Of a stretch of 64,000 bases of DNA, positions 33,452 through 42,846 are shown one piece after another. Source of the stretch: an uncultured Bacilli bacterium (GTDB lineage Bacteria > Bacillota_I > Bacilli_A > RF39 > UBA660); assembly GCA_934102255.1 (NCBI GenBank), contig CAKOSN010000002.1, forward strand, positions 1 to 64,000. The letters are read 5' to 3'. Position numbers and translations under genes: made by a program. The notes under the pieces are model-generated. The model made no database searches. It had not been told where the DNA came from and saw only the letters and a program-made list of their open reading frames with translations. The stretch's first letter is position 1. Each line of letters starts with the position of its first letter.

Positions 33452-33562
33452 AATACTATATTTAAAAGTTAGAACTAAACTTGTTACTAAACACTAAGTT
33501 TAGTTAGACCAAAGTAATAGTTTGGAGTGATTTTTAAAGCTATAAAACTTTTTTAATAGTAT

Positions 33563-34513
33563 TTATGCATTGTTCATTAGATAAGAAAATATTAGATAAG
33601 CTGTTTTTAATGAATCATGACGATAAACAGAATCTTCTACTTTAGCTAGATTATCGGCTAAGACTTCAACATTAAGTTTTTTTAGATTATCCATATCTAA
33701 TTGTACTGGGTCTTTTTGCTCTTTGGTTTGATATATATTAACTAATTCGTTATTTAACATGTTATTATTAGCAACAACCACGTTAATGTTTTTTGAACCT
33801 AAATAGTTTTCTAAAGTTTTAATATGGTCGCTAACAGTAAAGTTATCTGTTTCCCCAGGCTGCGTAAATAAGTTACAAATATACATCTTAGGAGCTTTAG
33901 CTTTTTTAATTGCTCTTACTAGCTCTTTATTTATTAGATGAGGAGCAATACTAGTTAAAAGAGAACCTGAGGAAAAGATTATTAAATCAGCATTATTAAC
34001 AGCTTCTAAAACATCAGGATTAACGGTAATCTTACGATTATATTCGACCTTTTTAATTTTACTAGCACATTTTGTGATTTGTTCTTCACCAATAATTTTC
34101 TTACCATTTTCAGTTATTCCTATTAAGTCAGCATTATCTTCGGTTAAAGGAAGTATATTACCTTTAATGTTTAGCAAATTCATCATTACAGGAATACTAC
34201 TCTTAAAGTTGCCTTTTATATCTAATAACGCACTTAATAAGAGATTTTTGATAGAATGATTACCTAGCGTTTTTGATTTTGTAAAACGATAATTTAACAT
34301 ATTTAAAGTATCACTATCTAAATTAGACATGGCAAGCATTACTTTGGAAATATCACCTACTGCAGGGATATTTAAGTCTTTTCTTAGTCTTCCTGTTGAC
34401 GCACCGTTATCTGCAACGGAAACAACAGCTGTTATATCTAATGGGAATAGCTTTAATCCTTTTAAAATTTGGGAAAGACCAGAGCCACCGCCAAAAATTA
34501 CTATCTTTTTCAT
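33563..34513 (-). CDS. yvcK: YvcK/GlmR family gluconeogenesis factor
   Basis: 316 residues of the CofD/YvcK fold, required in Bacilli for growth on gluconeogenic carbon and for directing carbon to UDP-GlcNAc and wall synthesis. Motifs: IVIFGGGSGLSQILKGL, VVSVADNGASTGRLRKDL, PAVGDISKVMLAM, and later IIFSSGSLLTSIAPHLI. GGTGAT precedes the ATG. Follows spoIVB by 40 bases. In most Firmicutes it is flanked by rapZ and whiA; neither is here. Confidence 0.93.
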   Translation of the reverse strand: MKKIVIFGGGSGLSQILKGLKLFPLDITAVVSVADNGASTGRLRKDLNIPAVGDISKVMLAMSNLDSDTLNMLNYRFTKSKTLGNHSIKNLLLSALLDIKGNFKSSIPVMMNLLNIKGNILPLTEDNADLIGITENGKKIIGEEQITKCASKIKKVEYNRKITVNPDVLEAVNNADLIIFSSGSLLTSIAPHLINKELVRAIKKAKAPKMYICNLFTQPGETDNFTVSDHIKTLENYLGSKNINVVVANNNMLNNELVNIYQTKEQKDPVQLDMDNLKKLNVEVLADNLAKVEDSVYRHDSLKTAYLIFSYLMNNA

Positions 34514-34552
34514 TTATTTTATCACCATTATTAAGTATACGCTAAAACGGCT

Positions 34553-35536
34553 TTAATTACTACCCTTTTCACCTTGTTCTAACATGTTTATAATACTGAT
34601 ACCATATCCCGTTTTGACATTATCTATAGTAACATGAGTAACAGCACCAATTAATTTACCATTTTGAACGATTGGCGAACCACTCATACCCTGAACGATA
34701 CCACCGGCATCTTTTATTAAGTTTTCATCGTTAATTTCAAAGTAAATATTTTTAATAGCACTATTTTTATCTATTTTTAAAATATTAATTGTATATTCTT
34801 TAGTTTCGCCTTGATATAAGGAAGTATAAATGGTGGCTTTTCCTAGTTTTACTTCATCTATTTTAGCAACAGGGATAGTTTTATTATCATTTGGAATATT
34901 ATTATATGTACCGAAGATACCAGAATTAGTATTTTGAGTTATTGTACCATAAACATTTTGACGATAAAATTTAGTATTAATACTACCGGGATTACCGTCA
35001 GTACTTTTGGTAATGTTAGTAATTACACTTTTAAATATTGAACCATCGCTTATTTTTATGGCTTCATTAGTGTTACTATCTATTATATAGTGGCCTAAAG
35101 CACCGTAAATTTTAGTTTCTGGGTCAATATAAGTAAGTGTACCATTACCTAGAAGGTTATCTTTAACATAAATTCCGGTTTTATATGAACCATTAGTCTT
35201 TTCTAATTTTAATTTAGTTGTATATTCTTTTTCATTACGTAAATAAGTTATTTCAACTTGGTTATCAGTTGCATATTCTTCAATTTTACTAACGAGTTCT
35301 TTGATGTTTTTAATTTCTTCGTTATTTACTCTTATAATATAATCACCGATTAATAAACGGCTAGCATTATATATATTATTTACTTTGTAAAATCCTACTA
35401 CTAGAACACCTTTACTATTGATAGAAATGCCAACGTTTTGACCACCTAAAATTACTTCATTTGAGTAAGCCGAAACCATTAATGGCATTAACCATAATAA
35501 TAAGAAGGCAATTATTTTTTTATTTATATTTTTCAT
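34553..35536 (-). CDS. spoIVB: SpoIVB-type serine peptidase (S55) with PDZ domain
   Basis: About 327 residues. Signal peptide (IIAFLLLWLMPLMVSAYS), a PDZ domain (residues about 35-110: LLIGDYIIRVNNEEIKNIKEL), and the S55 chymotrypsin-like domain. The His is in IYGALGHYI and the Ser in GGIVQGMSGSPIVQNGKLIGAVTHV. In sporulating Firmicutes SpoIVB is secreted from the forespore and triggers SpoIVFB cleavage of pro-sigma-K. Start taken at ATG 35536, preceded by GGTGA with 5-base spacing; ATG 35548 is an alternative. Its presence together with SpoIIM suggests a spore-forming lineage or its remnant. Confidence 0.92.
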   Translation of the reverse strand: MKNINKKIIAFLLLWLMPLMVSAYSNEVILGGQNVGISINSKGVLVVGFYKVNNIYNASRLLIGDYIIRVNNEEIKNIKELVSKIEEYATDNQVEITYLRNEKEYTTKLKLEKTNGSYKTGIYVKDNLLGNGTLTYIDPETKIYGALGHYIIDSNTNEAIKISDGSIFKSVITNITKSTDGNPGSINTKFYRQNVYGTITQNTNSGIFGTYNNIPNDNKTIPVAKIDEVKLGKATIYTSLYQGETKEYTINILKIDKNSAIKNIYFEINDENLIKDAGGIVQGMSGSPIVQNGKLIGAVTHVTIDNVKTGYGISIINMLEQGEKGSN

Positions 35537-35590
35537 ACACTTCACCATTAGTAGTATGATTTCTTTAACAAGTATTATGGTGGAAATATT

Positions 35591-35626
35591 TGGAAAAGAA
35601 AAAACTGTAGTCTTTTTACCACAGTT
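35591..35626 (-). terminator. Terminator of the nusB-xseA-xseB transcript
   Basis: Stem AACTGTGG/CTACAGTT on the minus strand (35619-35626 with 35603-35610, one G-T pair), loop TAAAAAGA, then TTTTCTTTTCC. Confidence 0.8.
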
Positions 35627-35635
35627 TAAGGTTCT

Positions 35636-35869
35636 TTAATTTTTATTTTCATCAATGCTGAAGTCTTCTAAAGTATTATTTTCTGTTAATATTTTATTAA
35701 TACTTTCTTTAGCATTATTTAGTTTATCTCCGCATACTTTGGCTAGTTGCATGGCTTCACTATATTTGGCTATAGCTTTATCTAAGTCTACGTTACCAGC
35801 CTCTAATTCTTTAACAATGTTTTCTAATTCTAATAAATTTTCTTCAAATGTTTTATCATTCTTAGTCAT
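35636..35869 (-). CDS. xseB: Exodeoxyribonuclease VII small subunit
   Basis: 77 residues, typical XseB: FEENLLELENIVKELEAGNVDLDKAIAKYSEAMQLAKVCGDKL, a coiled helical protein that assembles in several copies on XseA. The start overlaps the xseA stop by 8 bases (ATGACTAA). A terminator follows. Confidence 0.95.
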   Translation of the reverse strand: MTKNDKTFEENLLELENIVKELEAGNVDLDKAIAKYSEAMQLAKVCGDKLNNAKESINKILTENNTLEDFSIDENKN

Positions 35870-37136
35870 TTTTTATCTCCTTACTTACTACTTTAGCTTT
35901 AATATTACCATCTTTTAAATTAATATCAATATTATCATTTACTTTTACTAGTTTAACACTGGTAATAACTTCATCTTTATTTTTTACAATGCTATAACCA
36001 CTTTCTAATAGTTTCATAGGATTTAAAACAGTAATAGTCTTTAGTAAAATATTAAACTGATATTCTTTATTTTCTAATATCTTTATTGGTTCTTTAAATA
36101 ATTTATTATCAATAATTTTATGATATTTTAAATCGTCTTCTTTGATTTTACTAGTTATAAAAAGCTGCAAACGATCAAGCAAATTATCTAACTTTTGTTC
36201 TTTTATTTCGTAAATACTTAATGGATTTTTTAAAATTTGTTTACTAGTTATGGCTTCTAGTCGATTAGTGTTACTATCAATTTTATTTTGAATGGCTTTA
36301 GTAGCTCTAATTTTTAACTGATTAAATAAGTTATTTAAGTCGGTAATATTAGGAACAGCCATTTCGGCAGCGCCAGTTGGTGTTGGCGCTCTTAAATCAG
36401 CTACAAAATCTGCGATAGTAAAGTCTATTTCATGCCCAACAGCACTGATTACGGGTATTTTAGAATCATAAATAGCTCTTGCTACTACTTCTTCATTAAA
36501 ACACCATAAATCTTCGATAGAACCGCCACCACGGCCACAAATTATAACATCTAAATCGTATTCTTGGGCTTTCTTTAATTGTTTAGTAACTGATTCTTTA
36601 GCTCCTTCGCCTTGAACTAAAGCGGGAAAAAGAATAGTTTTAGCAATAGGATATCTTCTTTTTATAGTACTTAGGATATCTCTAATTGCCGCCCCAGTTG
36701 GTGCTGTTATAATACCAATCGTTTTAGGATATTTGGGAATAGCTTTCTTATGTTCCGGATTAAATAAACCTTCACTGGCTAATTTTTTCTTTAGTTTTTC
36801 AAATTCAAGGTAAAGATTACCAATTCCGTCCATTTCCATTGTATTTACATATATTTGATAGGAGCCTGTGGCTTCATAAACGCTAATTCTACCGCTTACT
36901 AAGACTTTCATACCGTCTTCAGGTTTAAAATTAACTTTAGAAGCATTAAAATTAAACATTACTGCGGAAAGTCTAGAATTTTCATCTTTTAAAGTGAAGT
37001 AAAAATGTCCACGAGTATGATGTTTAAAATTAGATATTTCCCCTTTTAAATAGACATTATTTAAGTTAGAGTCTATATCAAATTTAGCTTTTATATAACG
37101 ATTTAAGTCGGAAATTGTTATATATTTGATATCCAT
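35862..37136 (-). CDS. xseA: Exodeoxyribonuclease VII large subunit
   Basis: Catalytic subunit of ExoVII, a single-strand exonuclease working from both ends. 424 residues: N-terminal OB-fold (NVYLKGEISNFKHHTRGHFYFTLKDENSRLSAVMF), the catalytic domain with KTIGIITAPTGAAIRDI, IICGRGGGSIEDLWCFNEE and SAVGHEIDFTIADFVADLRAPTPTGAAE, then a long coiled-coil region and a short C-terminal segment. Comes 7 bases after nusB and overlaps xseB, so these three form one operon as in many Firmicutes. Confidence 0.97.
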   Translation of the reverse strand: MDIKYITISDLNRYIKAKFDIDSNLNNVYLKGEISNFKHHTRGHFYFTLKDENSRLSAVMFNFNASKVNFKPEDGMKVLVSGRISVYEATGSYQIYVNTMEMDGIGNLYLEFEKLKKKLASEGLFNPEHKKAIPKYPKTIGIITAPTGAAIRDILSTIKRRYPIAKTILFPALVQGEGAKESVTKQLKKAQEYDLDVIICGRGGGSIEDLWCFNEEVVARAIYDSKIPVISAVGHEIDFTIADFVADLRAPTPTGAAEMAVPNITDLNNLFNQLKIRATKAIQNKIDSNTNRLEAITSKQILKNPLSIYEIKEQKLDNLLDRLQLFITSKIKEDDLKYHKIIDNKLFKEPIKILENKEYQFNILLKTITVLNPMKLLESGYSIVKNKDEVITSVKLVKVNDNIDINLKDGNIKAKVVSKEIKND

Positions 37137-37143
37137 ATAATAA

Positions 37144-37536
37144 TCACTCTTTTATCATTTTATCTAAAACAGCATTGATAATTTTTCTTACTGAATCATC
37201 TGAGTACTTTTTAGCTAGCTCTACTGCTTCATTTATAACGACAATATGTGGAGTATCAGTGTATTTTAGTTCATAAATAGCCATTTTTAAAATAGCGGCT
37301 CCGGTTTTATCAATACGGCTAATATCCCAGTTTTTCATGTATTTATTAGCAATATTTATAATTTCATCTTCGTAAGTTATAACACCATAAACGATATCTC
37401 TTACAAATTCGTTATCTATATCTAAATTAGCACTGATTATTTCCTCAACGTTATAATCAATGTGTTGACTTCTGTTAATATCGATTTGGTATAAAATAAC
37501 CATTATTTTTTCTCTTAATTCACTTCTTGATTTCAT
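37144..37536 (-). CDS. nusB: Transcription antitermination factor NusB
   Basis: NusB with NusE/S10 binds BoxA RNA and supports antitermination in rRNA operons. 130 residues, all helical: RSELREKIMVILYQIDIN, then FVRDIVYGVITYEDEIINIANKYMKNWDISRIDKTGAAILKMAIYEL and VVINEAVELAKKYSDDSVRKIINAVLDK. These match the family closely. TGA stop. First gene of the nusB-xseA-xseB operon. Confidence 0.96.
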   Translation of the reverse strand: MKSRSELREKIMVILYQIDINRSQHIDYNVEEIISANLDIDNEFVRDIVYGVITYEDEIINIANKYMKNWDISRIDKTGAAILKMAIYELKYTDTPHIVVINEAVELAKKYSDDSVRKIINAVLDKMIKE

Positions 37537-37609
37537 ATATATCTATTAATCTTTTATGATTAATTCCTTTCTTTTTCTAATATAACATATTATTTTCTAA
37601 TTTTTAAGA

Positions 37610-40192
37610 TTATTTAATTAAGCCTTTTAACTTATATAATTCATTTAAGGCATCGATTGGACGCAAATTATCTAAATTTAAATTAGTAATTTCCGTTAAA
37701 AGCTCTTGATTAGAATTAGTTTTTGTGTAATCTTCTGAAGGTTCTTTTACTACTTCTTTTTCTTTCTTTTCTTCTTCTACTAAGTCAAATAGACTTACTT
37801 GTTTGACACTAGTTTTTATATCAGAGTCCTCATATTCTTTTAATATAGCATTAGCTCTTTTTAATAATTCTTCAGGCATTTTAGCAAGACGTGCGACATG
37901 AATACCATATGATTTATCGATTGGACCATTACTTACTTTATGCAAGAAGGTTACCGTACCATTTTCTTCATGTGCTTCAACATGAACATTTTTAATAGTT
38001 TTTATCTCATTTGCAAGTGTTGTTAATTCATGGTAATGGGTTGAGAATAATGTTTTACATTTAATGTTTTTACTTATATACTCTAAAATAGCTTGAGCTA
38101 GACTCATACCGTCATAGGTAGCTGTTCCACGACCTAATTCATCAAATAAAATAAGGGAGTTAGGAGTGGCATTAGTAATAGCATTGCAAGCTTCTTTCAT
38201 TTCAACCATGAATGTTGATTCACCGCTTACTAAGTCATCAGAGGCGCCAATACGGGTAAAGATTTTATCAATAATTGGTAGAGTTGCTTTTTTAGCTGGA
38301 ACAAAGGAACCAGTTTGAGCCATTATAACAATGATAGCTAGCTGACGCATAAATGTTGATTTACCACTCATGTTAGGACCAGTTATTAAAAGAGTGTTAA
38401 CATTTTCAGGCATGAAGCAATCGTTTGGAACATATAAACCGTTACTTACGGCTTCAACTACAGGATGACGTCCGTCTTTTATTTTAATTTCATTTTCAGT
38501 TGTTAAGGTTGGTCTTACTAAGTTATATTCCTCGGCACAAACAGCAAGAGAAATTAAAGCATCTATCTCACTTAGAATCTCAGCATCTTTCTTTAAGCTA
38601 AATATATGTTCTTTAACTTTGTCTTTTAATTCATTAAATAAATTATATTCTAAGTCGATAATGCGTTCTTCAGCATTTAAAATTAGAGCTTCTTTTTCTT
38701 TTAAGGCTGGCGAAATGAAACGTTCACAGTTAGTTAAGGTTTGTCTACGTTCCCAGCCGAAGTCTTCCATAACCATTTTACTTTGACCCTTAGATACTTC
38801 AATGTAATAACCAAATATCTTATTATAACCAACTTTTAAGTTCTTAATACCTGTTTCTTCTTTTAAAGTTTCTTCAAAAGAGGCAATAAATTCTTTACCA
38901 CCACTACGAATACTTCGTAATTCATCTAACTCTTTATTATAGCCTGATTTAATTAAGGAGCCTTCACGTACTGTAACAGGAGGATTTTCAAAGACGGCTT
39001 GTTCTAATAAATTATAAACCTCAGTATTAGGGTCTAATTCATAATTAAAGCCAAGTTTTTTAACATCATCAATAATATTAGGTAATATGCCTAGACTTTT
39101 TTTAATTTGTAGTAAATCTCTAGCATTCATATTGCCAGAAATTAGTTTTCCACATAATCTTTGCAAGTCATAAACTTGATATAAATACTCTCTTAATTCA
39201 TCTTTAATAATAAACTCAGTATTGATTTTTTCAATGGCATCGTATCTTTTATTTAACTCCTCTATATCTTTTAAGGGGTGAAGTAACCAGCTTTTAAGTT
39301 TACGAGAACCCATTGCTGTTTTACACTTATCTAATAGCCATAATAAACTATAGGTTCTTTCTTTTAAACGAATGGTTTCAAATAGTTCTAAATTACGGAC
39401 GGTATGGATATCCATATTTAAGTATTTATCTTTATCAATAACGTTTATTTCACGGATATTAGATATATCTTTCATATTAGTTACTACTAAGTAATAAAAT
39501 AAATGTTTAAGACCAGTAACGAACTTATCATCTAAATCTTTATAAAGATAAGGATAATCTTCTTCTAAGTAATGATTACTATAAGATATTTCAATACCAT
39601 AGTTATTTTTTAGAATTTGAACTAAAGAAAGATTACTATTATCAATTAAAATAACTTCTTTAATTCCTAAGTTAATTATCTCACTAAGTAAGGAATCGTT
39701 ATTATGTTTTATTTGGCTTACCATGCATTCACCAGTAGAAATATCAGCATAAGTTAGTATATAAGTGTTGCCATAATCTAAAACGCTTGCTATGTAGTTA
39801 TTATCTTTGGGTTGCATCATTTCATAATCAGTTAAAGTTCCCTTACTGATTACTTGAATAACTCCCCTTTTTACCATCCCTTTAGTGGTTTTAGGGTCTT
39901 CTAATTGTTCACATATAGCAACCTTATAACCTTTATCAATCAGTTTTTCAATATAAGGTTTAACAGAATGAAAAGGTACACCACACATGGGTATACGCTC
40001 ACTTATACCGGCATTTTTGCCTGTCAGAGTCAATTCTAATTCTCTAGCGGCCGTTTCACCGTCTTCAAAAAATAATTCATAAAAATCGCCAATACGATAA
40101 AATAATAATTCTTCTAAATGTTTATTTTTAATATCCAAATATTGTTGCATCATTGGACTTAATTCTTCATACTTTACTTCATTTCTCTTCAT
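37610..40192 (-). CDS. mutS: DNA mismatch repair protein MutS
   Basis: 860 residues with the whole MutS architecture: mismatch-binding N-terminus (LFYRIGDFYELFFEDGE holding the Phe-x-Glu wedge), connector and lever domains, clamp, and the ABC ATPase (Walker A LLITGPNMSGKSTFMRQ, signature VSGESTFMVEMKE, Walker B SLILFDELGRGTATYDG, STHYHELTTL). The C-terminus has the short DALNELYKLKGLI interaction tail. mutL is not adjacent, which is unusual for Firmicutes. The ribosome site is weak. Confidence 0.98.
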   Translation of the reverse strand: MKRNEVKYEELSPMMQQYLDIKNKHLEELLFYRIGDFYELFFEDGETAARELELTLTGKNAGISERIPMCGVPFHSVKPYIEKLIDKGYKVAICEQLEDPKTTKGMVKRGVIQVISKGTLTDYEMMQPKDNNYIASVLDYGNTYILTYADISTGECMVSQIKHNNDSLLSEIINLGIKEVILIDNSNLSLVQILKNNYGIEISYSNHYLEEDYPYLYKDLDDKFVTGLKHLFYYLVVTNMKDISNIREINVIDKDKYLNMDIHTVRNLELFETIRLKERTYSLLWLLDKCKTAMGSRKLKSWLLHPLKDIEELNKRYDAIEKINTEFIIKDELREYLYQVYDLQRLCGKLISGNMNARDLLQIKKSLGILPNIIDDVKKLGFNYELDPNTEVYNLLEQAVFENPPVTVREGSLIKSGYNKELDELRSIRSGGKEFIASFEETLKEETGIKNLKVGYNKIFGYYIEVSKGQSKMVMEDFGWERRQTLTNCERFISPALKEKEALILNAEERIIDLEYNLFNELKDKVKEHIFSLKKDAEILSEIDALISLAVCAEEYNLVRPTLTTENEIKIKDGRHPVVEAVSNGLYVPNDCFMPENVNTLLITGPNMSGKSTFMRQLAIIVIMAQTGSFVPAKKATLPIIDKIFTRIGASDDLVSGESTFMVEMKEACNAITNATPNSLILFDELGRGTATYDGMSLAQAILEYISKNIKCKTLFSTHYHELTTLANEIKTIKNVHVEAHEENGTVTFLHKVSNGPIDKSYGIHVARLAKMPEELLKRANAILKEYEDSDIKTSVKQVSLFDLVEEEKKEKEVVKEPSEDYTKTNSNQELLTEITNLNLDNLRPIDALNELYKLKGLIK

Positions 40193-40318
40193 CTGTACAT
40201 CACGAAACTTATTGTATCAAATTTAGTATTTAAAGTCCACGTTATATCAGTAAGTATTTGTAAAAATCTTTATATTTGTCTCTTAATTTCAAAGGAAAAA
40301 TCGGTATCTTGGTATCTC

Positions 40319-40969
40319 TTAACGATTAACATCTTTATTTTTTATAATATAAATTTTCTTTTTCTTAAAGAAAGCATAGAAAATATCGGTTGGTCCTAAG
40401 GACTTTTCATGCAAATTTTCTAAAAGCCAGTCTTTACTTTTATTTATATGAATTAATGTATCATTTTGAATAACGCCGTCTATTATTAAAGCCATGGGAT
40501 AAGAGCTTTTAAGCTTCAATAAGTTATAAGGAAATATAGACAATTTACCGTTAGGCTCTAAAAAGGCATACTCGATTTCTTCAATACTTTTAATACTATT
40601 CTGGCGTAACTGAAATAATAAATCATCAATCGAGTAACGAGATTTAACCATTTCTTTATAGTTTATTTTGCCATTGGATATAATAAGAGAAGGTTTACCG
40701 TCTAAAAAGTTACGGACTTTCTTTGATTTAATTGACAAATAAGCTAAAATAACTTCCATTATTACTAAAACGGTTATAGGAATTACGGTATTTAATATCG
40801 TATCGTTGAAATTTTCAATAGAAATAGCTACTAGCTCAGCTATAAGAATAGAAACTATAAGGTCAGTTGTTCCTAGTTGACCTATTTCACGTTTTCCCAT
40901 AATTCGATAAGAAACTAAAATAAAAAAATAGAAAAAAATCGTTTTTAAAGTAATTATTACTAAGTCCAC
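40319..40969 (-). CDS. DUF421 (YetF-like) membrane protein
   Basis: 216 residues: three N-terminal hydrophobic segments, then a cytoplasmic domain. Diagnostic blocks are SYRIMGKREIGQLGTTDLIVSILIAELVA, KVRNFLDGKPSLIISNGKI and SIDDLLFQLRQNSIKSIEEIEYAFLEPNGKLSI. The family (YetF, YrbG, YkjA) has been linked to spore germination and envelope properties, but activity is uncertain. Starts at GTG 40969 after GGTGAT. Divergent from the TIGR04086 gene. Confidence 0.88.
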   Translation of the reverse strand: MDLVIITLKTIFFYFFILVSYRIMGKREIGQLGTTDLIVSILIAELVAISIENFNDTILNTVIPITVLVIMEVILAYLSIKSKKVRNFLDGKPSLIISNGKINYKEMVKSRYSIDDLLFQLRQNSIKSIEEIEYAFLEPNGKLSIFPYNLLKLKSSYPMALIIDGVIQNDTLIHINKSKDWLLENLHEKSLGPTDIFYAFFKKKKIYIIKNKDVNR

Positions 40970-41036
40970 TTATATCACCATTTATATTATGAGTAATTTA
41001 TAATAATTTTAAACATATATTTTATTAGGTGATTTT

Positions 41037-41411
41037 ATGGAAAAGATTTCTTTCTATTTTAAAAGTATATTAATATTTGTTCTTTATTTGTTTTTATTAA
41101 GTTTTATTAGTTCCTTATTTTATTTATATACCAATATGTCTTATAATTTAAATTGCTTTTTCTTATTTATTTTTACTAGTATTGGGTTTGCCATTTTAAA
41201 CTTTTTTAACGGTAAAAAGGTTCCAAATAAAGGCTATCTTGCTGGCCTTAAGTTAGGCGGAGCGATTATTCTAGTTTTTCTTCTTATTAGTTTACTTGCT
41301 AAAAGTGGATTTTCTTTAAGTAAGTTAGTTTATTATGGCATTCTTTTACTAATTTCAGCTATTTCCTCTTCGATTGGTATTAATTATAAGGATAAGTCTA
41401 GTTTAAAATAA
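41037..41411 (+). CDS. TIGR04086 family membrane protein
   Basis: 124 residues with four hydrophobic helices (about 8-32, 37-58, 68-88, 95-115). The middle NFFNGKKVPNKGYLAGLKLGGAIIL and end AISSSIGINYK fit the TIGR04086 pattern (GKKxxxKGxLxG... and GxIGVN). Function unknown; often near yajC and tgt in Firmicutes, and tgt is nearby here. AGGTGATTTT precedes the ATG. Its 3' end overlaps the convergent gene by 14 bases. Confidence 0.75.
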   Translation: MEKISFYFKSILIFVLYLFLLSFISSLFYLYTNMSYNLNCFFLFIFTSIGFAILNFFNGKKVPNKGYLAGLKLGGAIILVFLLISLLAKSGFSLSKLVYYGILLLISAISSSIGINYKDKSSLK

Positions 41412-41706
41412 CGAATTCGTTAGTTTCTAAATTAACATAAGAGGAAGTATTAATGACTTCTTTAGTTACGGGATTAGTTACTGTATTTAAATAACCATTT
41501 TGAATTAAATAATCAAGAGTAGCCGTTTTATTAGTGCATTTCTTATCTAATACACAATCATGAGCTTTTTCAACAACTTTTTTATTTAAAACTAGCCATA
41601 ATTTTGTTTCTCTATCGCTTTTTATAGCTTCATAACTTTTATAGCCAATAAGGCCAGCCATTACTAAGACTAAGATACAAGAGATTATTTTACTGAAGTT
41701 TTCCAT
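41398..41706 (-). CDS. Small membrane-anchored protein of unknown function
   Basis: 102 residues. One N-terminal membrane helix (IISCILVLVMAGLIGYKSY), then an outside-facing domain with two Cys (HDCVLDKKC) that could form a disulfide. It occupies the place of yajC after tgt but does not look like YajC. Its ATG overlaps the tgt stop by 17 bases, so it is read from the tgt message. Function unknown. Confidence 0.65.
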   Translation of the reverse strand: MENFSKIISCILVLVMAGLIGYKSYEAIKSDRETKLWLVLNKKVVEKAHDCVLDKKCTNKTATLDYLIQNGYLNTVTNPVTKEVINTSSYVNLETNEFVILN

Positions 41707-42808
41707 AATAATTTTTTATAAACTCCTCTCTGTACTCTAGAAGGCGGTCTTCTTTAATAGCAGCTCTTAGTTCTTCGGTTAAGTTAATTAAATAATGAAT
41801 ATTATGGATTGAAAGTAAACGAGCTCCAAAAGTTTCTTCACAATTAATTAAGTGTTTAATGTAGGCTTTAGTATAATTTTGACAAGCATAGCAAGTGCAG
41901 CCCTCTTCAACTGGAGTAAAATCTTCTTTATATTTAGCATTTTTAATATTAATTTTACCGTATCTAGTTAGGGCATGACCATGACGCGCTAATCTTGTTG
42001 GTGAAACGCAGTCAAAAATATCTACACCGTTACAAACGTTTTCTACAATGTCAATAGGATCGCCTACGCCCATTAAATATCTTACTTTATCTTTAGGAAG
42101 ATAAGATGTTGCATAGCGAACCATTTTGTATTGGGTTGGTTTATCTTCGCCAACACTGGTACCACCGATTGAATAACCGTCAAAATCCATTTTAACTAGC
42201 TCTTCTACACAATGACGACGCAAATCTTCATATTCGCCACCTTGAACAATTCCAAATAAACTTTGGTTAGGATTATTAAAGACATCCTTACCTCTTTTTG
42301 CCCACCTTAGAGTTCTTTCAACGGAATTTTTACAATAATCATAAGTAGCAGGATAACCAATACATTCATCAAAACTCATAGCAATATCGCTATCTAACTT
42401 ATTTTGAATTTGAATAGACTTTTCTGGAGTTAAAAGTAGGGCATCACCATTATATTGGTTTTTAAATTTTACGCCTTCTTCAGTTATATCTTTTCTTTTA
42501 GCTAAAGAAAATACTTGAAAACCACCAGAATCAGTTAAAATTGGTCCATCCCAATTCATAAATTTATGAAGACCACCAGCATGATTTACGATATCTTCAC
42601 CCGGTCTTAACCATAAATGATAAGTATTTGCTAAAATAATACCAGCATGATTAGCTTTTAGTTCTTCTGGCGATAAAGTTTTTACTGTAGCTTGAGTTCC
42701 TACCGGCATAAACATAGGAGTTTCAAAAGTGCCATAATTAGTATGAATAAGTCCTAATCTTGCTCTTGTTGTCTTATCTTCTTTTAATAATTCGTATTTT
42801 ATTTTCAT
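41690..42808 (-). CDS. tgt: Queuine tRNA-guanine transglycosylase
   Basis: Tgt exchanges the wobble guanine (G34) of His, Asp, Asn and Tyr tRNAs for preQ1. 372 residues. Landmarks: TPMFMPVGTQATVKTLSPEEL, ANTYHLWLRPGEDIV, the substrate-site ILTDSGGFQVFSL with catalytic Asp, RYLMGVGDP, IFDCVSPTRLARHGHALT with the second Asp, and the zinc site CTCYACQNYTKAYIKHLI...H. With queA at 4.5 kb it supports queuosine formation. GAGG lies 8 bases before the ATG. Confidence 0.98.
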   Translation of the reverse strand: MKIKYELLKEDKTTRARLGLIHTNYGTFETPMFMPVGTQATVKTLSPEELKANHAGIILANTYHLWLRPGEDIVNHAGGLHKFMNWDGPILTDSGGFQVFSLAKRKDITEEGVKFKNQYNGDALLLTPEKSIQIQNKLDSDIAMSFDECIGYPATYDYCKNSVERTLRWAKRGKDVFNNPNQSLFGIVQGGEYEDLRRHCVEELVKMDFDGYSIGGTSVGEDKPTQYKMVRYATSYLPKDKVRYLMGVGDPIDIVENVCNGVDIFDCVSPTRLARHGHALTRYGKINIKNAKYKEDFTPVEEGCTCYACQNYTKAYIKHLINCEETFGARLLSIHNIHYLINLTEELRAAIKEDRLLEYREEFIKNYYGKLQ

Positions 42809-42846
42809 ATAAGTACCTCGCTTTCAAATTATATCAAAAAAACAGA

